Source: Bacteroidia bacterium Ga0077558 (GTDB lineage Bacteria; Bacteroidota; Bacteroidia; Chitinophagales; Chitinophagaceae). Taken from it: DNA of 62,083 bases. Below, piece by piece: positions 9,438-17,448 of the stretch. Both the position numbers and the translations under genes were made by a program. The first letter of the stretch is position 1, and each line of letters starts with the position of its first letter. The notes below the pieces were generated by a model. It was not told the origin of the DNA. It did not search any database and saw only the letters and a program-made list of their open reading frames with translations. The DNA lies in assembly GCA_001464625.1 (NCBI GenBank), contig LNFJ01000030.1, positions 1-62,083 on the forward strand, read 5' to 3'.

Positions 9438-10160
9438 ATGGCTGCGCTACCAATCAATAATATTCTCTTTCTTGATATTGAAACCGTGCCACAATATCCA
9501 GACTACACCCAATTGCCCGAAGATTGGAAACAATTATGGGACACCAAATCAAATTCGCTTTCAAAGTATCATGAAGGGCAAACCAATGAAAGTTTATACC
9601 CCCGTGCCGGCATTTATGCTGAGTTTGGAAAAATAGTATGTATAAGCTGTGGTATATTACAAGGAAACGGAGAGAATAAAAAGCTTCTTGTAAAAAGTTT
9701 TTGTGGTGATGATGAAGCAATGCTGTTGCAACAATTTATTGATATGCTAAGCAAATGGGAAACAGGTGAACCAAAATTTCTTTGTGCCCACAATGGAAAA
9801 GAGTTTGACTTTCCTTATTTATGCCGAAGAATGATAATTAACAGCCTTTCCATTCCATCGCTCTTAAATATCTCTGGCAAAAAACCCTGGGAAGTCAATC
9901 ATTATGACACTTTGGAGTTATGGAAGTTTGGTGATTATAAAAGTTTTACATCGTTAAACTTACTGGCGCATACATTGGGTATTAAAACACCCAAAGATGA
10001 TATTGACGGCAGTAAAGTATGGGAAGTGTATTGGCTCGAAAAGAATTTACAACGTATTGTAACTTACTGCCAAAAAGATGTGGTAACGGTGGCGCAGATA
10101 TTATTACGAATGAATGGCGAACAATTAATTAAAGAAGAAAACATAGAAATAAAAAGCTAA
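9438..10160 (+). CDS. DnaQ-like 3'-5' exonuclease (PolB-exo2 type)
   Basis: Predicted metal-dependent 3'-5' exonuclease of 240 residues, of the type classed as PF10108. Exonuclease motifs are visible in order: FLDIETVP (DxE), then CAHNGKEFDFPYLCRR, and TYCQKDVVTVAQIL near the C-terminus with its aspartate. It is a stand-alone exonuclease domain without polymerase. Its TAA is immediately followed by the ATG of the RidA gene, so 9438-10878 looks like a three-gene operon. Confidence 0.8.
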   Translation: MAALPINNILFLDIETVPQYPDYTQLPEDWKQLWDTKSNSLSKYHEGQTNESLYPRAGIYAEFGKIVCISCGILQGNGENKKLLVKSFCGDDEAMLLQQFIDMLSKWETGEPKFLCAHNGKEFDFPYLCRRMIINSLSIPSLLNISGKKPWEVNHYDTLELWKFGDYKSFTSLNLLAHTLGIKTPKDDIDGSKVWEVYWLEKNLQRIVTYCQKDVVTVAQILLRMNGEQLIKEENIEIKS

Positions 10161-10550
10161 ATGGAACGTATAAATTATTCTTCGGGTGCCAAATGGGAAG
10201 ACATTGTTGGCTATAGCCGTGCTGTAAAAGTCGGAAACACTATTGAAGTTACAGGCACTGTGGCTGTTGATGAAAACAGTTTGCTGGTTGGCGAAGACGA
10301 TGCATATGCACAAACGAAGTTCATTATAGAAAAAATAGAACGGGTTTTACATAATGCTGGGTCTTCTTTGAAAGATGTGGTAAGAACAAGAATGTTTGTG
10401 ACCGACATCAGTCGTTGGGAAGAATATGGTAAAGCACATGGAGAATTTTTTTCAGCTATAAAACCTTGCACTTCCATGATAGAAGTTAAAGGACTTATTG
10501 CTCCTGAATATTTAATAGAAATTGAAGCAACAGCTATAATTACTTCCTGA
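10161..10550 (+). CDS. RidA/YjgF-family enamine/imine deaminase
   Basis: Small 129-residue Rid-family protein that is expected to hydrolyse reactive enamine or imine intermediates of PLP enzymes. Family features are NTIEVTGTVAVDE, the VRTRMFVTDISRWEEYG segment with the conserved arginine, and the terminal EIEATAII. It lies in the middle of the exonuclease-RidA-MmcQ operon, with zero- and one-base gaps. A PLP aminotransferase is encoded 1.4 kb away, which fits the role but proves nothing. Confidence 0.88.
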   Translation: MERINYSSGAKWEDIVGYSRAVKVGNTIEVTGTVAVDENSLLVGEDDAYAQTKFIIEKIERVLHNAGSSLKDVVRTRMFVTDISRWEEYGKAHGEFFSAIKPCTSMIEVKGLIAPEYLIEIEATAIITS

Positions 10551-10551
10551 T

Positions 10552-10878
10552 ATGGACATTGAATTCTTACGAAATTATTGTTTGTCAAAGCCAGATGTGG
10601 AGGAAACGCTTCCTTTTGGTCCGGATACGCTGGTATTCAAAGTTTCAGAAAAAATCTTTTTACTAACTGGCCTGGATAGTGAACAGCTTAGTTTTAATGT
10701 GAAATGTGATCCTGATAAAGCAATTGAGCTAAGAGAAGAATTTCCCTGTGTGCTTCCCGGATATCACATGAATAAAAAACATTGGAATACAATTATGGTT
10801 GATGGCTCTGTTACTACAAAACAATTGAAAGAGTGGATAGATCATTCATATGATCTCGTTGCCAAAAAGAAAAAATAA
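10552..10878 (+). CDS. MmcQ/YjbR-family protein
   Basis: This 108-residue protein matches the MmcQ/YjbR (DUF419) fold: an N-terminal CLSKPDVEETLPFG, then LVFKVSEKIFLLTGL, CDPDKAIELREEF and the C-terminal HWNTIMVDG with helix YDLVAKKKK. The fold is a DNA-binding-like double-wing domain, but the function is not established. It is the last gene of the short operon and ends head-on against the tocopherol-cyclase-like gene, with no gap. Confidence 0.85.
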   Translation: MDIEFLRNYCLSKPDVEETLPFGPDTLVFKVSEKIFLLTGLDSEQLSFNVKCDPDKAIELREEFPCVLPGYHMNKKHWNTIMVDGSVTTKQLKEWIDHSYDLVAKKKK

Positions 10879-11847
10879 TCACAACAGTATCTCTTCAATT
10901 TTACCAGCCACTTCAAGTCCGGCATTTCTGCCAGTATCTTCAAACACTATCTGTTTGGTTTTTTTATTAAACAAATGTACATCCACTTTCGCCGTCATAC
11001 TTTCTTCAACCCGTCCGTCCATTAGTCCACCAATGGGGGATGCTAATACAGTTGCTTTGTCACGATGCGCCAAAATTTCAATTCGGTAATTTTTATTCTC
11101 AATAACCAGTTGTACCTCTTTTTCAGTAATAGCGGATTTGCGTAGCGAAGAGCCGTTATACGTAGTGAACTGGTAAAGTTTATTGTGTAACCAAAGGCCT
11201 CCTATAAAACCTACAAAGGAATTTCTGATCCACGGAATTTTTGCTACGGATGTTTTTAGTGAAATGCCGGGTTCGCTAAAATGATTTGTTTGCATCCATA
11301 CATAAGCGGCCGGAAAAGACCTGCCCCAGTCCTTTTCAATATAGCCACGGCCATTGGTAAAATCAACCAGCTCGTTGTGAATGGTTAATTGTCCGTCTAT
11401 ATGATGATCCATACTTACAATACCATGATAGCATTCCATAAATGGTACAAATGCAAATGGGCCCATAATACCCGGGGAGTAAATTTTACTCGGCCAGGGA
11501 ACATTAGCTGAAAAGTTTAACCGGCCATTAATACCGGGCAAATCAAGATGAATTTGTTCTGCAGAAAATTGGTTGTTTTTGATATCAATTAAGAACCTGC
11601 CGCCAGTTGGTATAAAATCTTTTATATCAAACTTGTGGTAAATAGCCGTTTTGTCTTTTCCGTCCAATACTTGTATAAATGATTGCTGGTTACGCTGTGT
11701 ATCCATCGCAACACCGGGGATAAATGCAAAAGCTTTTGTTTCTGCTTCATTAATTACTTTAAAATACCATCCCTCAAAATAATTTTTTGTTTTTCCCCAA
11801 CCATGAAACTGTTCTGGGTTAAAAAAAGCTTGTAGTTGTTTTTTCAT
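10879..11847 (-). CDS. Tocopherol-cyclase-like protein
   Basis: The 322-residue product resembles the tocopherol cyclase family (PF14249-type). It has the N-terminal GWGKTKNYFEGWYFKVI, FIPGVAMD, and a later YIEKDWGRSFPAAYVWMQTN. Bacteria of this group are not expected to make tocopherol, so the substrate is unknown; related bacterial proteins may bind or modify lipids. The frame is open from a TTG at 11901, but the ATG at 11847 directly precedes the conserved region. No partner prenyltransferase or methyltransferase gene is adjacent. Confidence 0.75.
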   Translation of the reverse strand: MKKQLQAFFNPEQFHGWGKTKNYFEGWYFKVINEAETKAFAFIPGVAMDTQRNQQSFIQVLDGKDKTAIYHKFDIKDFIPTGGRFLIDIKNNQFSAEQIHLDLPGINGRLNFSANVPWPSKIYSPGIMGPFAFVPFMECYHGIVSMDHHIDGQLTIHNELVDFTNGRGYIEKDWGRSFPAAYVWMQTNHFSEPGISLKTSVAKIPWIRNSFVGFIGGLWLHNKLYQFTTYNGSSLRKSAITEKEVQLVIENKNYRIEILAHRDKATVLASPIGGLMDGRVEESMTAKVDVHLFNKKTKQIVFEDTGRNAGLEVAGKIEEILL

Positions 11848-11956
11848 TGCGATGTCTCTTGCTATTACAAACGGGTATTTCCTGCAAAAGGTTTGTCTCA
11901 ATTGATAAACGCTTTTGATTTATTTTTACCCCTCATTCATCTTCAATCTATCGCTT

Positions 11957-13099
11957 TTGCATATTAATTCAAAATTACCCAGTGTTGGCACTACCATCTT
12001 TACGGTAATGAGTGGTCTTGCCGCCGAATATAATGCAGTTAACCTTGGCCAGGGATTTCCTGATTTCTCCATGAGTGATGAATTAACCAGTTTGGTGAAC
12101 AAGGCCATGAAAAATGATTATAACCAGTATTCACCAATGCCTGGCTGGATGCCATTGCGGGAGTCGATTGCCGAAAAAGCAAATTATTTGTATGGGGCAA
12201 CTGTTAACCCCGATACAGAAATCACCATTACACCGGGCGGTACTTATGCAATTTATTCTGCATTCACCACTATTCTACAACCAGGTGATGAGGTGATTGT
12301 ATTTGAACCGGCTTATGATAGCTATATCCCCAATATTGAGATCAACGGGGCAAAAGCTATAACAATTAGTCTTGTATATCCGGACTATCATATTGATTGG
12401 ATAGCGGTCCAAAACGCAATAACACCTAAAACAAAAGCGTTCATAATCAATTCCCCACATAATCCAACTGGTAGTGTGATAAGTGAAAGCGATATTCAAG
12501 AATTAAAAAAGATCGTGGAAGGAACAAATATCTTCATCATCAGCGATGAAGTGTATGAGCATTTGATATTTGATAATATTCCTCATCAAAGCTTGTTGCG
12601 TTATCCTGATTTGTTGGAGCGAAGTTTCGTCTGTTCTTCTTTTGGTAAAACCTATAACTGCACTGGCTGGAAGTTGGGTTATTGTATTGCACCGGCTGCA
12701 TTAACAAAAGAATTTAGAAAAGTACACCAGTATAATTGTTTCTCCTGCTTTACCCCAGCACAAGTTGCTTTGGCAGAGTTTCTAAAAAACAAAGAAGCTT
12801 ATTTGTCCTTATCTTCTTTTATGCAGGAGAAAAGAGATTATTTTACGGAGCTGATGAAGCAAACAAGATTCACCCTGCAACGATCTTCCGGTAGTTATTT
12901 TATTTGTGGCACCTATGAACGGATAAGTGATGAGGCTGATAAGGACTTAGCCATACGATTAACAAAAGAAGCTGGTGTAGCAACCATTCCCGTATCTGCA
13001 TTTTATCAAAATGGAAAAGATGATAAAGTGCTGCGGTTTTGTTTTTCTAAAAAGAAAGAGACTTTGGAGGCAGCTGTAGAAAAATTATCTCACTTCTAA
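11957..13099 (+). CDS. PLP-dependent aminotransferase, methionine/kynurenine type
   Basis: Class I/II fold-I aminotransferase related to E. coli YbdL (methionine aminotransferase). Features are AAEYNAVNLGQGFPDF, ITPGGTYAIYSAF, NSPHNPTGSV, the aspartate of ISDEVYEH, and the PLP lysine in SSFGKTYNCTGWKLGY. A C-terminal arginine region reads VLRFCFSKK. The start is unclear because no ATG lies upstream of the conserved SKLPSVGTTIF. I chose the TTG at 11957; a TTG at 11915 is also in frame. Its stop overlaps the start of the next gene by one base. Confidence 0.85.
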   Translation: MHINSKLPSVGTTIFTVMSGLAAEYNAVNLGQGFPDFSMSDELTSLVNKAMKNDYNQYSPMPGWMPLRESIAEKANYLYGATVNPDTEITITPGGTYAIYSAFTTILQPGDEVIVFEPAYDSYIPNIEINGAKAITISLVYPDYHIDWIAVQNAITPKTKAFIINSPHNPTGSVISESDIQELKKIVEGTNIFIISDEVYEHLIFDNIPHQSLLRYPDLLERSFVCSSFGKTYNCTGWKLGYCIAPAALTKEFRKVHQYNCFSCFTPAQVALAEFLKNKEAYLSLSSFMQEKRDYFTELMKQTRFTLQRSSGSYFICGTYERISDEADKDLAIRLTKEAGVATIPVSAFYQNGKDDKVLRFCFSKKKETLEAAVEKLSHF

Positions 13100-13998
13100 T
13101 GTCGATTGATTCCCGATATAAAGGAATTCTTTACATGCTGCTCGCAGCACTTGGCTTTTCGTTGATGGGGGGTGCGGCTAAATTATTAAAAGGAAGTTTT
13201 GGTGCGGGGCAATTAGTTTTCTGGAGAAATGCAGTAGGCCTTTTAGTATTGATTGCCGGTTTTCTTGCGAAACCCCCAGAAAACAAAGGTGGAAAATTTC
13301 ATTTGCTGATCTTTCGTGGTATGATGGGCACTACTGCTTTGTATACGTTGTTGTATTGCATTCTCCATTTGCCACTTGGCACAGCAATGACGTATAATCT
13401 CACTTCTGCATTGTTCATTGCGGTGTTTTCATTTATCTTATTCCGGGAGTATCATGGCAGAATTGTTTTACTGGCGGTGTTACTCGGTTTCGCTGGTATG
13501 TTGCTTATTTATAAACCTGCTATGCATTTTCCCTGGTACTATCACCTTGCAGGATTGTTATCCGGTATTACTTCTGCTTTAGCCTACATAACTGTAAACA
13601 GGCTGGCCGGTTATTACGATTCAAGAATAATTGTATTGGCTTTTATTGGAACTGGAGTTCTCGTTCCAACGCTACTAATGATTACTGGTTATATTTTTAA
13701 TATTACTCCCGACGATGTATTCTTTATACAATGGAAATGGCCATCCGGTATTGAATGGTTTTATGTGCTGTGGCTTGGCCTTGCTGCCTTGTTTGGACAA
13801 TACTTTGTTACCAAAGCGTATGGTGCGGATAAGGCCGGTATTGTTTCGTCGATTGGATATGCTAATATCATCTTCTCAGTTTTTATTGGAATGGCATTGG
13901 GCGATGCGTTTCCAGACCTGATGTCTTCGGCGGGTATTCTTTGTATTATTCTTAGCGGGGTAATTATTTCAATATTCAAAAGCAAGACAAAAGGTTGA
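13099..13998 (+). CDS. DMT-superfamily (EamA) exporter
   Basis: Integral membrane protein of 299 residues with about ten hydrophobic helices arranged as two EamA repeats. The first runs from GILYMLLAALGFSLMGGAAK, the second from YYHLAGLLSGITSALAYI, and it ends IIFSVFIGMALGD with SGVIISIF. Substrates of this family are metabolites or amino acids and cannot be told from sequence. The ATG overlaps the aminotransferase stop, so the two are coupled and the exporter may act on a related compound. Confidence 0.87.
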   Translation: MSIDSRYKGILYMLLAALGFSLMGGAAKLLKGSFGAGQLVFWRNAVGLLVLIAGFLAKPPENKGGKFHLLIFRGMMGTTALYTLLYCILHLPLGTAMTYNLTSALFIAVFSFILFREYHGRIVLLAVLLGFAGMLLIYKPAMHFPWYYHLAGLLSGITSALAYITVNRLAGYYDSRIIVLAFIGTGVLVPTLLMITGYIFNITPDDVFFIQWKWPSGIEWFYVLWLGLAALFGQYFVTKAYGADKAGIVSSIGYANIIFSVFIGMALGDAFPDLMSSAGILCIILSGVIISIFKSKTKG

Positions 13999-14042
13999 TT
14001 TCTGCAACATGTTTTTTACATTCGGTCTATAAATTCATTACG

Positions 14043-15389
14043 ATGTGGTACCGTTCGTTTTTCTTTCTTTCCTTTTTGCTAATAGTAGTAAAAGCAGATG
14101 CACAGCAAATTCTTTCTCCCCGGGAACAAGCCAAAGTAATCGATGAAGTGCTTGCCGAACGGCTAGATAATTTACTTCCATCCCTGATGAAAGAAACGGG
14201 TATCGACCTTTGGGTGTTGATCAGTGAAGAATACAATGAAGACCCGGTATTGAAAACAATGCTACCGGCAACCTGGATGTCGGCCCGGCGAACTACAATG
14301 CTGGTATTTTACCGCAATGAAAAGAATGATCAATTTGAAAAATTAGCGATTGCCCGTTACAATGTTGGTGAAAACATCAAAGCCAGTTGGGATATGAAGC
14401 AATTTCCTGATCAATGGGATGCATTGGTCAACGTCATCACAACAAAAAATCCTCAACGCATCGGTATCAATATTTCAGAAAACTTTGGTCATGCCAATGG
14501 GCTTGATCATACTTCCTATACGGAACTGATGAAAAAACTACCGGGAGCATTTCAACAAAAAGTTGTTTCTGCAGAAAAACTGGCGGTTCGCTGGCTGGAG
14601 ACAAGAACGGAAAAAGAAATGCAACTGTATCCTCAATTAGTATCAATTACTCATGCAATAATTGAAGAGGGTTTTTCAGAAAAAGTGATCATCCCCGGCA
14701 TTACCACAACGGATGATGTAGTATGGTGGTTTCGTAAAAAAATAAAAGACCTTGGTTTGGACACCTGGTTTCACCCATCGGTAGCAGCGCAACGTAGTGA
14801 TAGTACAAGTTTTGAACACCTCCGCAGCTTTTCCAACCGGCCCAGCGATGATGTGATAAGACCCGGTGATTTATTGCATGTTGATATTGGTATTACTTAT
14901 TTACGTCTCAATACAGATTGCCAGCAACATGCCTATATATTATTGCCCGGTGAAACAAAACTGCCGCAACATCTGAAAAAAGCTTTTGCCGCTGCCGGCC
15001 GGGTGCAGGATATTTTAACTGGGCAGTACAAAAAGGGAAAGACCGGCAATCAAATATTAGCCGATGCGCTGGCTCAATCAAAAGCAGAAAATCTACAAGC
15101 AACGATCTACACACATCCATTGGGCTATCATGGTCATGCAGCCGGACCAACTATTGGCATGTGGGACAACCAGGACAAAGTTCCGGGATCGGGAGATTAT
15201 CCTTTATACGAAAAAACAGTGTATTCCATTGAGCTCAATGCCGCTACGAATCTTCCTGAATGGAAAAAAAGCATCCGCATAATGCTGGAAGAAGACGGAT
15301 ATTTTGATGAAAAAGGCTTTCGTTATATAAATGGAAGGCAAAAAGAAATTCATCTTATTCCGAGGGCCAAACTTGCAATCGGTCAATAA
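14043..15389 (+). CDS. Secreted M24-family metallopeptidase (Xaa-Pro type)
   Basis: Exported 448-residue pita-bread-fold peptidase. The ATG at 14043 was chosen because it starts a signal peptide (MWYRSFFFLSFLLIVVKADA-Q). An N-terminal creatinase-like domain precedes the catalytic half. All five metal ligands of M24 enzymes are visible in order: the aspartates in HVDIGITYLRLNTD, the histidine in GHAAGP, and the glutamates in YSIELNA and LEEDGYF. Expected activity is removal of N-terminal residues before proline, in the periplasm. Confidence 0.87.
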   Translation: MWYRSFFFLSFLLIVVKADAQQILSPREQAKVIDEVLAERLDNLLPSLMKETGIDLWVLISEEYNEDPVLKTMLPATWMSARRTTMLVFYRNEKNDQFEKLAIARYNVGENIKASWDMKQFPDQWDALVNVITTKNPQRIGINISENFGHANGLDHTSYTELMKKLPGAFQQKVVSAEKLAVRWLETRTEKEMQLYPQLVSITHAIIEEGFSEKVIIPGITTTDDVVWWFRKKIKDLGLDTWFHPSVAAQRSDSTSFEHLRSFSNRPSDDVIRPGDLLHVDIGITYLRLNTDCQQHAYILLPGETKLPQHLKKAFAAAGRVQDILTGQYKKGKTGNQILADALAQSKAENLQATIYTHPLGYHGHAAGPTIGMWDNQDKVPGSGDYPLYEKTVYSIELNAATNLPEWKKSIRIMLEEDGYFDEKGFRYINGRQKEIHLIPRAKLAIGQ

Positions 15390-15468
15390 GCACATTCTAT
15401 TTCAGGAAAATCTATCTAATAATTTCTTGTTACTATAAATAACTGTTTTAAAAATATTATTCGAAAAA

Positions 15469-15510
15469 TTTGGTAGTCTGAATAGTCTTATCGTATATTT
15501 GCGATATAAG
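15469..15510 (+). promoter_or_regulatory. arsR promoter with overlapping operator
   Basis: TTTG at 15469-15472 and TATATTTG at 15494-15501 form a Bacteroidota -33/-7 promoter with a 21-base gap. The -7 element is flanked by TATCG and CGATA (15489-15506), a dyad as expected for an ArsR-type repressor site. The ATG follows 17 bases later, so the leader is very short. Autorepression released by arsenite is the likely control. Confidence 0.7.
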
Positions 15511-15518
15511 ATTATAAA

Positions 15519-15854
15519 ATGGCGATTCACAAGAAAGAAGAGTTTACACAGAAGGAACAGGACCTGGCCAATTTTGCTAAAGCAATGGCACATCCTGCCC
15601 GCATTGCAATTTTAAAAGTGCTGGCTCAGCGTAATGAATGTATATGCGGTGAAATTGTTGACCTGTTACCATTGGCACAAAGCACCGTTTCACAACACTT
15701 AAAGGAATTAAAGAACGCAGGACTTATTACCGGAACCATTGATGGTCCCCGCAGCTGCTATTGCATTAACTGGAAAGCCTTTGAAAAATTCAATAGTGAA
15801 TTTAGTTTTCTGTTCGCCCACCTGAAATTAAAAAACGAAAAAGCTTGTTGCTGA
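15519..15854 (+). CDS. arsR: ArsR-family arsenite-responsive repressor
   Basis: Winged-helix metalloregulator of 111 residues. The recognition helix region reads [21 protein letters not shown], and just before it lies [10 protein letters not shown] with two cysteines in the position of the ELCVC-type arsenite site of ArsR. A second cysteine group is at [10 protein letters not shown] and the C-terminus ends KACC. It heads the ars operon and its own promoter carries a dyad over the -7 element. Confidence 0.92.
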   Translation: MAIHKKEEFTQKEQDLANFAKAMAHPARIAILKVLAQRNECICGEIVDLLPLAQSTVSQHLKELKNAGLITGTIDGPRSCYCINWKAFEKFNSEFSFLFAHLKLKNEKACC

Positions 15855-15880
15855 TAATTAACTACTAAAAAAATAGAGCC

Positions 15881-16738
15881 ATGAATAACGATTCTCAACT
15901 TAAACAACTGGTAAAGGAAAAGTACAGCGAAATCGCTAACCAGTCGAAAGACATCAATGCGGCTTCCTGCTGCGGTGCAACGTCTGCCTGTTGCGGCGAT
16001 GGGGTATATAACATAATGGCCGATGATTATACCAAACTCGAAGGCTATAACCCTGATGCCGACCTCGGATTGGGCTGCGGCCTGCCAACCGAGTTTGCGA
16101 AGATTAAAGAAGGCGATACGGTGATTGATCTTGGCAGTGGTGCAGGTAACGATGCATTTGTAGCCCGCAAACTAGCCGGGGAAAAAGGAAAAATAATTGG
16201 CATTGATTTTACAGACGCCATGATTGCCCGTGCAAGAGATAACGCAGAAAAATTGGGGTTCAATAATGTTGAGTTCAGGCAAGGAGATATTGAAGACATG
16301 CCGGTTACAGCTAACAAAGCCGATGTGATCGTAAGTAACTGTGTATTGAACCTTGTTCCCAATAAACACAAGGTATTTAGCGAGGTGTACCGGGTATTAA
16401 AACCCGGCGGTCATTTTTCCATCTCGGATATTGTATTGGAAGGTGAGCTTCCTGCTAAATGGAAAGAAGTGGCAGAATTATATGCCGGATGTGTATCCGG
16501 TGCTATTCAAAAAAAGGATTACCTCAGTATAATTGAAGAGGCCGGTTTCAAAAACATGGTGTTGCAAAAAGATAAAGCGATTGTGATCCCTGATTCTATA
16601 CTGGCCGATTATTTAAGTGCAGAAGAAATAGCCGCTTATAAAAAAGGGAATACAAAAATCACCAGCATCACGGTGTATGCAGAAAAACCAGCTAAGGATG
16701 ATAGAAATTGTTGTGAGCCGGGAAGTGGCTGTTGCTAA
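15881..16738 (+). CDS. arsM: Arsenite S-adenosylmethionine methyltransferase
   Basis: Methylates As(III) using SAM to yield methylated, partly volatile arsenicals. The 285 residues include SAM motif I VIDLGSGAGNDAFVA and the ArsM cysteines: CC pairs near the N-terminus (ASCCGATSACCGDGVY), GLGCGLP, and the As-binding cysteines in VSNCVLNLVP and YAGCVSGAI. The C-terminus carries CCEPGSGCC, a motif that is repeated in the small peptide encoded next. It follows arsR by 26 bases. Confidence 0.95.
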   Translation: MNNDSQLKQLVKEKYSEIANQSKDINAASCCGATSACCGDGVYNIMADDYTKLEGYNPDADLGLGCGLPTEFAKIKEGDTVIDLGSGAGNDAFVARKLAGEKGKIIGIDFTDAMIARARDNAEKLGFNNVEFRQGDIEDMPVTANKADVIVSNCVLNLVPNKHKVFSEVYRVLKPGGHFSISDIVLEGELPAKWKEVAELYAGCVSGAIQKKDYLSIIEEAGFKNMVLQKDKAIVIPDSILADYLSAEEIAAYKKGNTKITSITVYAEKPAKDDRNCCEPGSGCC

Positions 16739-16767
16739 TAAAGATTTTTTATTTCTAAACATCTTCA

Positions 16768-16790
16768 GCCCCCTTTAGTGGGTTGGGGGC
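16768..16790. repeat. GC-rich hairpin repeat
   Basis: GCCCCC and GGGGGC flank an 11-base loop (TTTAGTGGGTT) between arsM and the small Cys-rich ORF. There is no T-run after it on either strand, so it is not a classical terminator. Sequences of this shape recur between genes in related genomes, and it could also tune mRNA stability in the operon. Confidence 0.5.
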
Positions 16791-16803
16791 AAAAAGTAAA
16801 GCC

Positions 16804-16899
16804 ATGAAAACAAACAATCAAATGCAGAAAGACCCAACATGTTGTGAACCCGGCAGTATTTGCTGTGGAAACGATGGCGGTGGTATTGGTTGCTGCTAA
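16804..16899 (+). CDS. 31-residue Cys-rich peptide of the ars operon
   Basis: Short frame with ATG and TAA, preceded by AAAGTAAAGCC. The peptide ends with three CC pairs: TCCEPGSICC followed after a glycine-rich linker by GIGCC. The CCEPGSxCC part nearly equals the C-terminal tail of the ArsM encoded upstream (CCEPGSGCC). It lies between arsM and arsC in the same orientation. Six cysteines in 31 residues suggest As(III) or metal binding, by inference only. It is too short for ordinary gene callers and I know of no name for it. Confidence 0.6.
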   Translation: MKTNNQMQKDPTCCEPGSICCGNDGGGIGCC

Positions 16900-16905
16900 C
16901 AATTC

Positions 16906-16934
16906 AGGAGAGGCAGTTAAGCCTCTCCTCTTTT
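16906..16934 (+). terminator. Hairpin between Cys-rich peptide and arsC
   Basis: AGGAGAGGC and GCCTCTCCT form a 9-bp stem around AGTTAA, followed by CTTTT. It starts seven bases after the peptide stop and ends 14 bases before arsC. The T-run is short, so it may act as a partial terminator that lowers arsC expression relative to arsRM. Confidence 0.6.
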
Positions 16935-16947
16935 AAAATTTATAAGA

Positions 16948-17343
16948 ATGAAAAAGAAACTACTTTTTGTTTGCGTAGAAAATTCGAACCGTTCGCAAAT
17001 GAGCCAGGCGTTTGCAATAATGCTGGGTGGCTCGACTATTGAAGCCTACAGCGCCGGTTCAAAACCTTCGGGTATTGTAAACCCTAAAGCAATTGCAGCA
17101 ATGAAAGAGTTGGGCTATGATCTGAGTGTACATGATTCAAAATCATTAGAAGAAGTAAAACCATATGCTCCCTTTGATGCGGTGGTAACGATGGGTTGTG
17201 GCGATGCTTGCCCATGGATGCCAGCCAAACAATTTATTGATTGGCAAATACCCGATCCTAAACACATGGAACCAGCAGAGTTTAATAAAGTACGAGATTA
17301 TATAAAAGGTCTGGTGTCAGATTTATTGGCATCGCTAAAATAA
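16948..17343 (+). CDS. arsC: Arsenate reductase, thioredoxin-linked LMW-phosphatase type
   Basis: Expected to reduce As(V) to As(III). The 131-residue protein has the LMW-PTPase P-loop CVENSNRSQ (CX5R) at residues 9-15 and the general-acid region IPDPKHM. The redox cysteine pair of the Staphylococcus-type enzyme appears as MGCGDACPWMP, so three catalytic cysteines are present. The P-loop differs from the common CTGNSCRS, but the CX5RS frame is kept. It is the last gene of the ars operon. Confidence 0.88.
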   Translation: MKKKLLFVCVENSNRSQMSQAFAIMLGGSTIEAYSAGSKPSGIVNPKAIAAMKELGYDLSVHDSKSLEEVKPYAPFDAVVTMGCGDACPWMPAKQFIDWQIPDPKHMEPAEFNKVRDYIKGLVSDLLASLK

Positions 17344-17448
17344 AATCGCCAGGCCATTTCTTTAGGAATTAATAGTTGGGTTCCCTATCAGAGACCCGAC
17401 GATATTTAAAACTGCTCATTCTTTACGTACTTTGCCAAAAGCATACGT

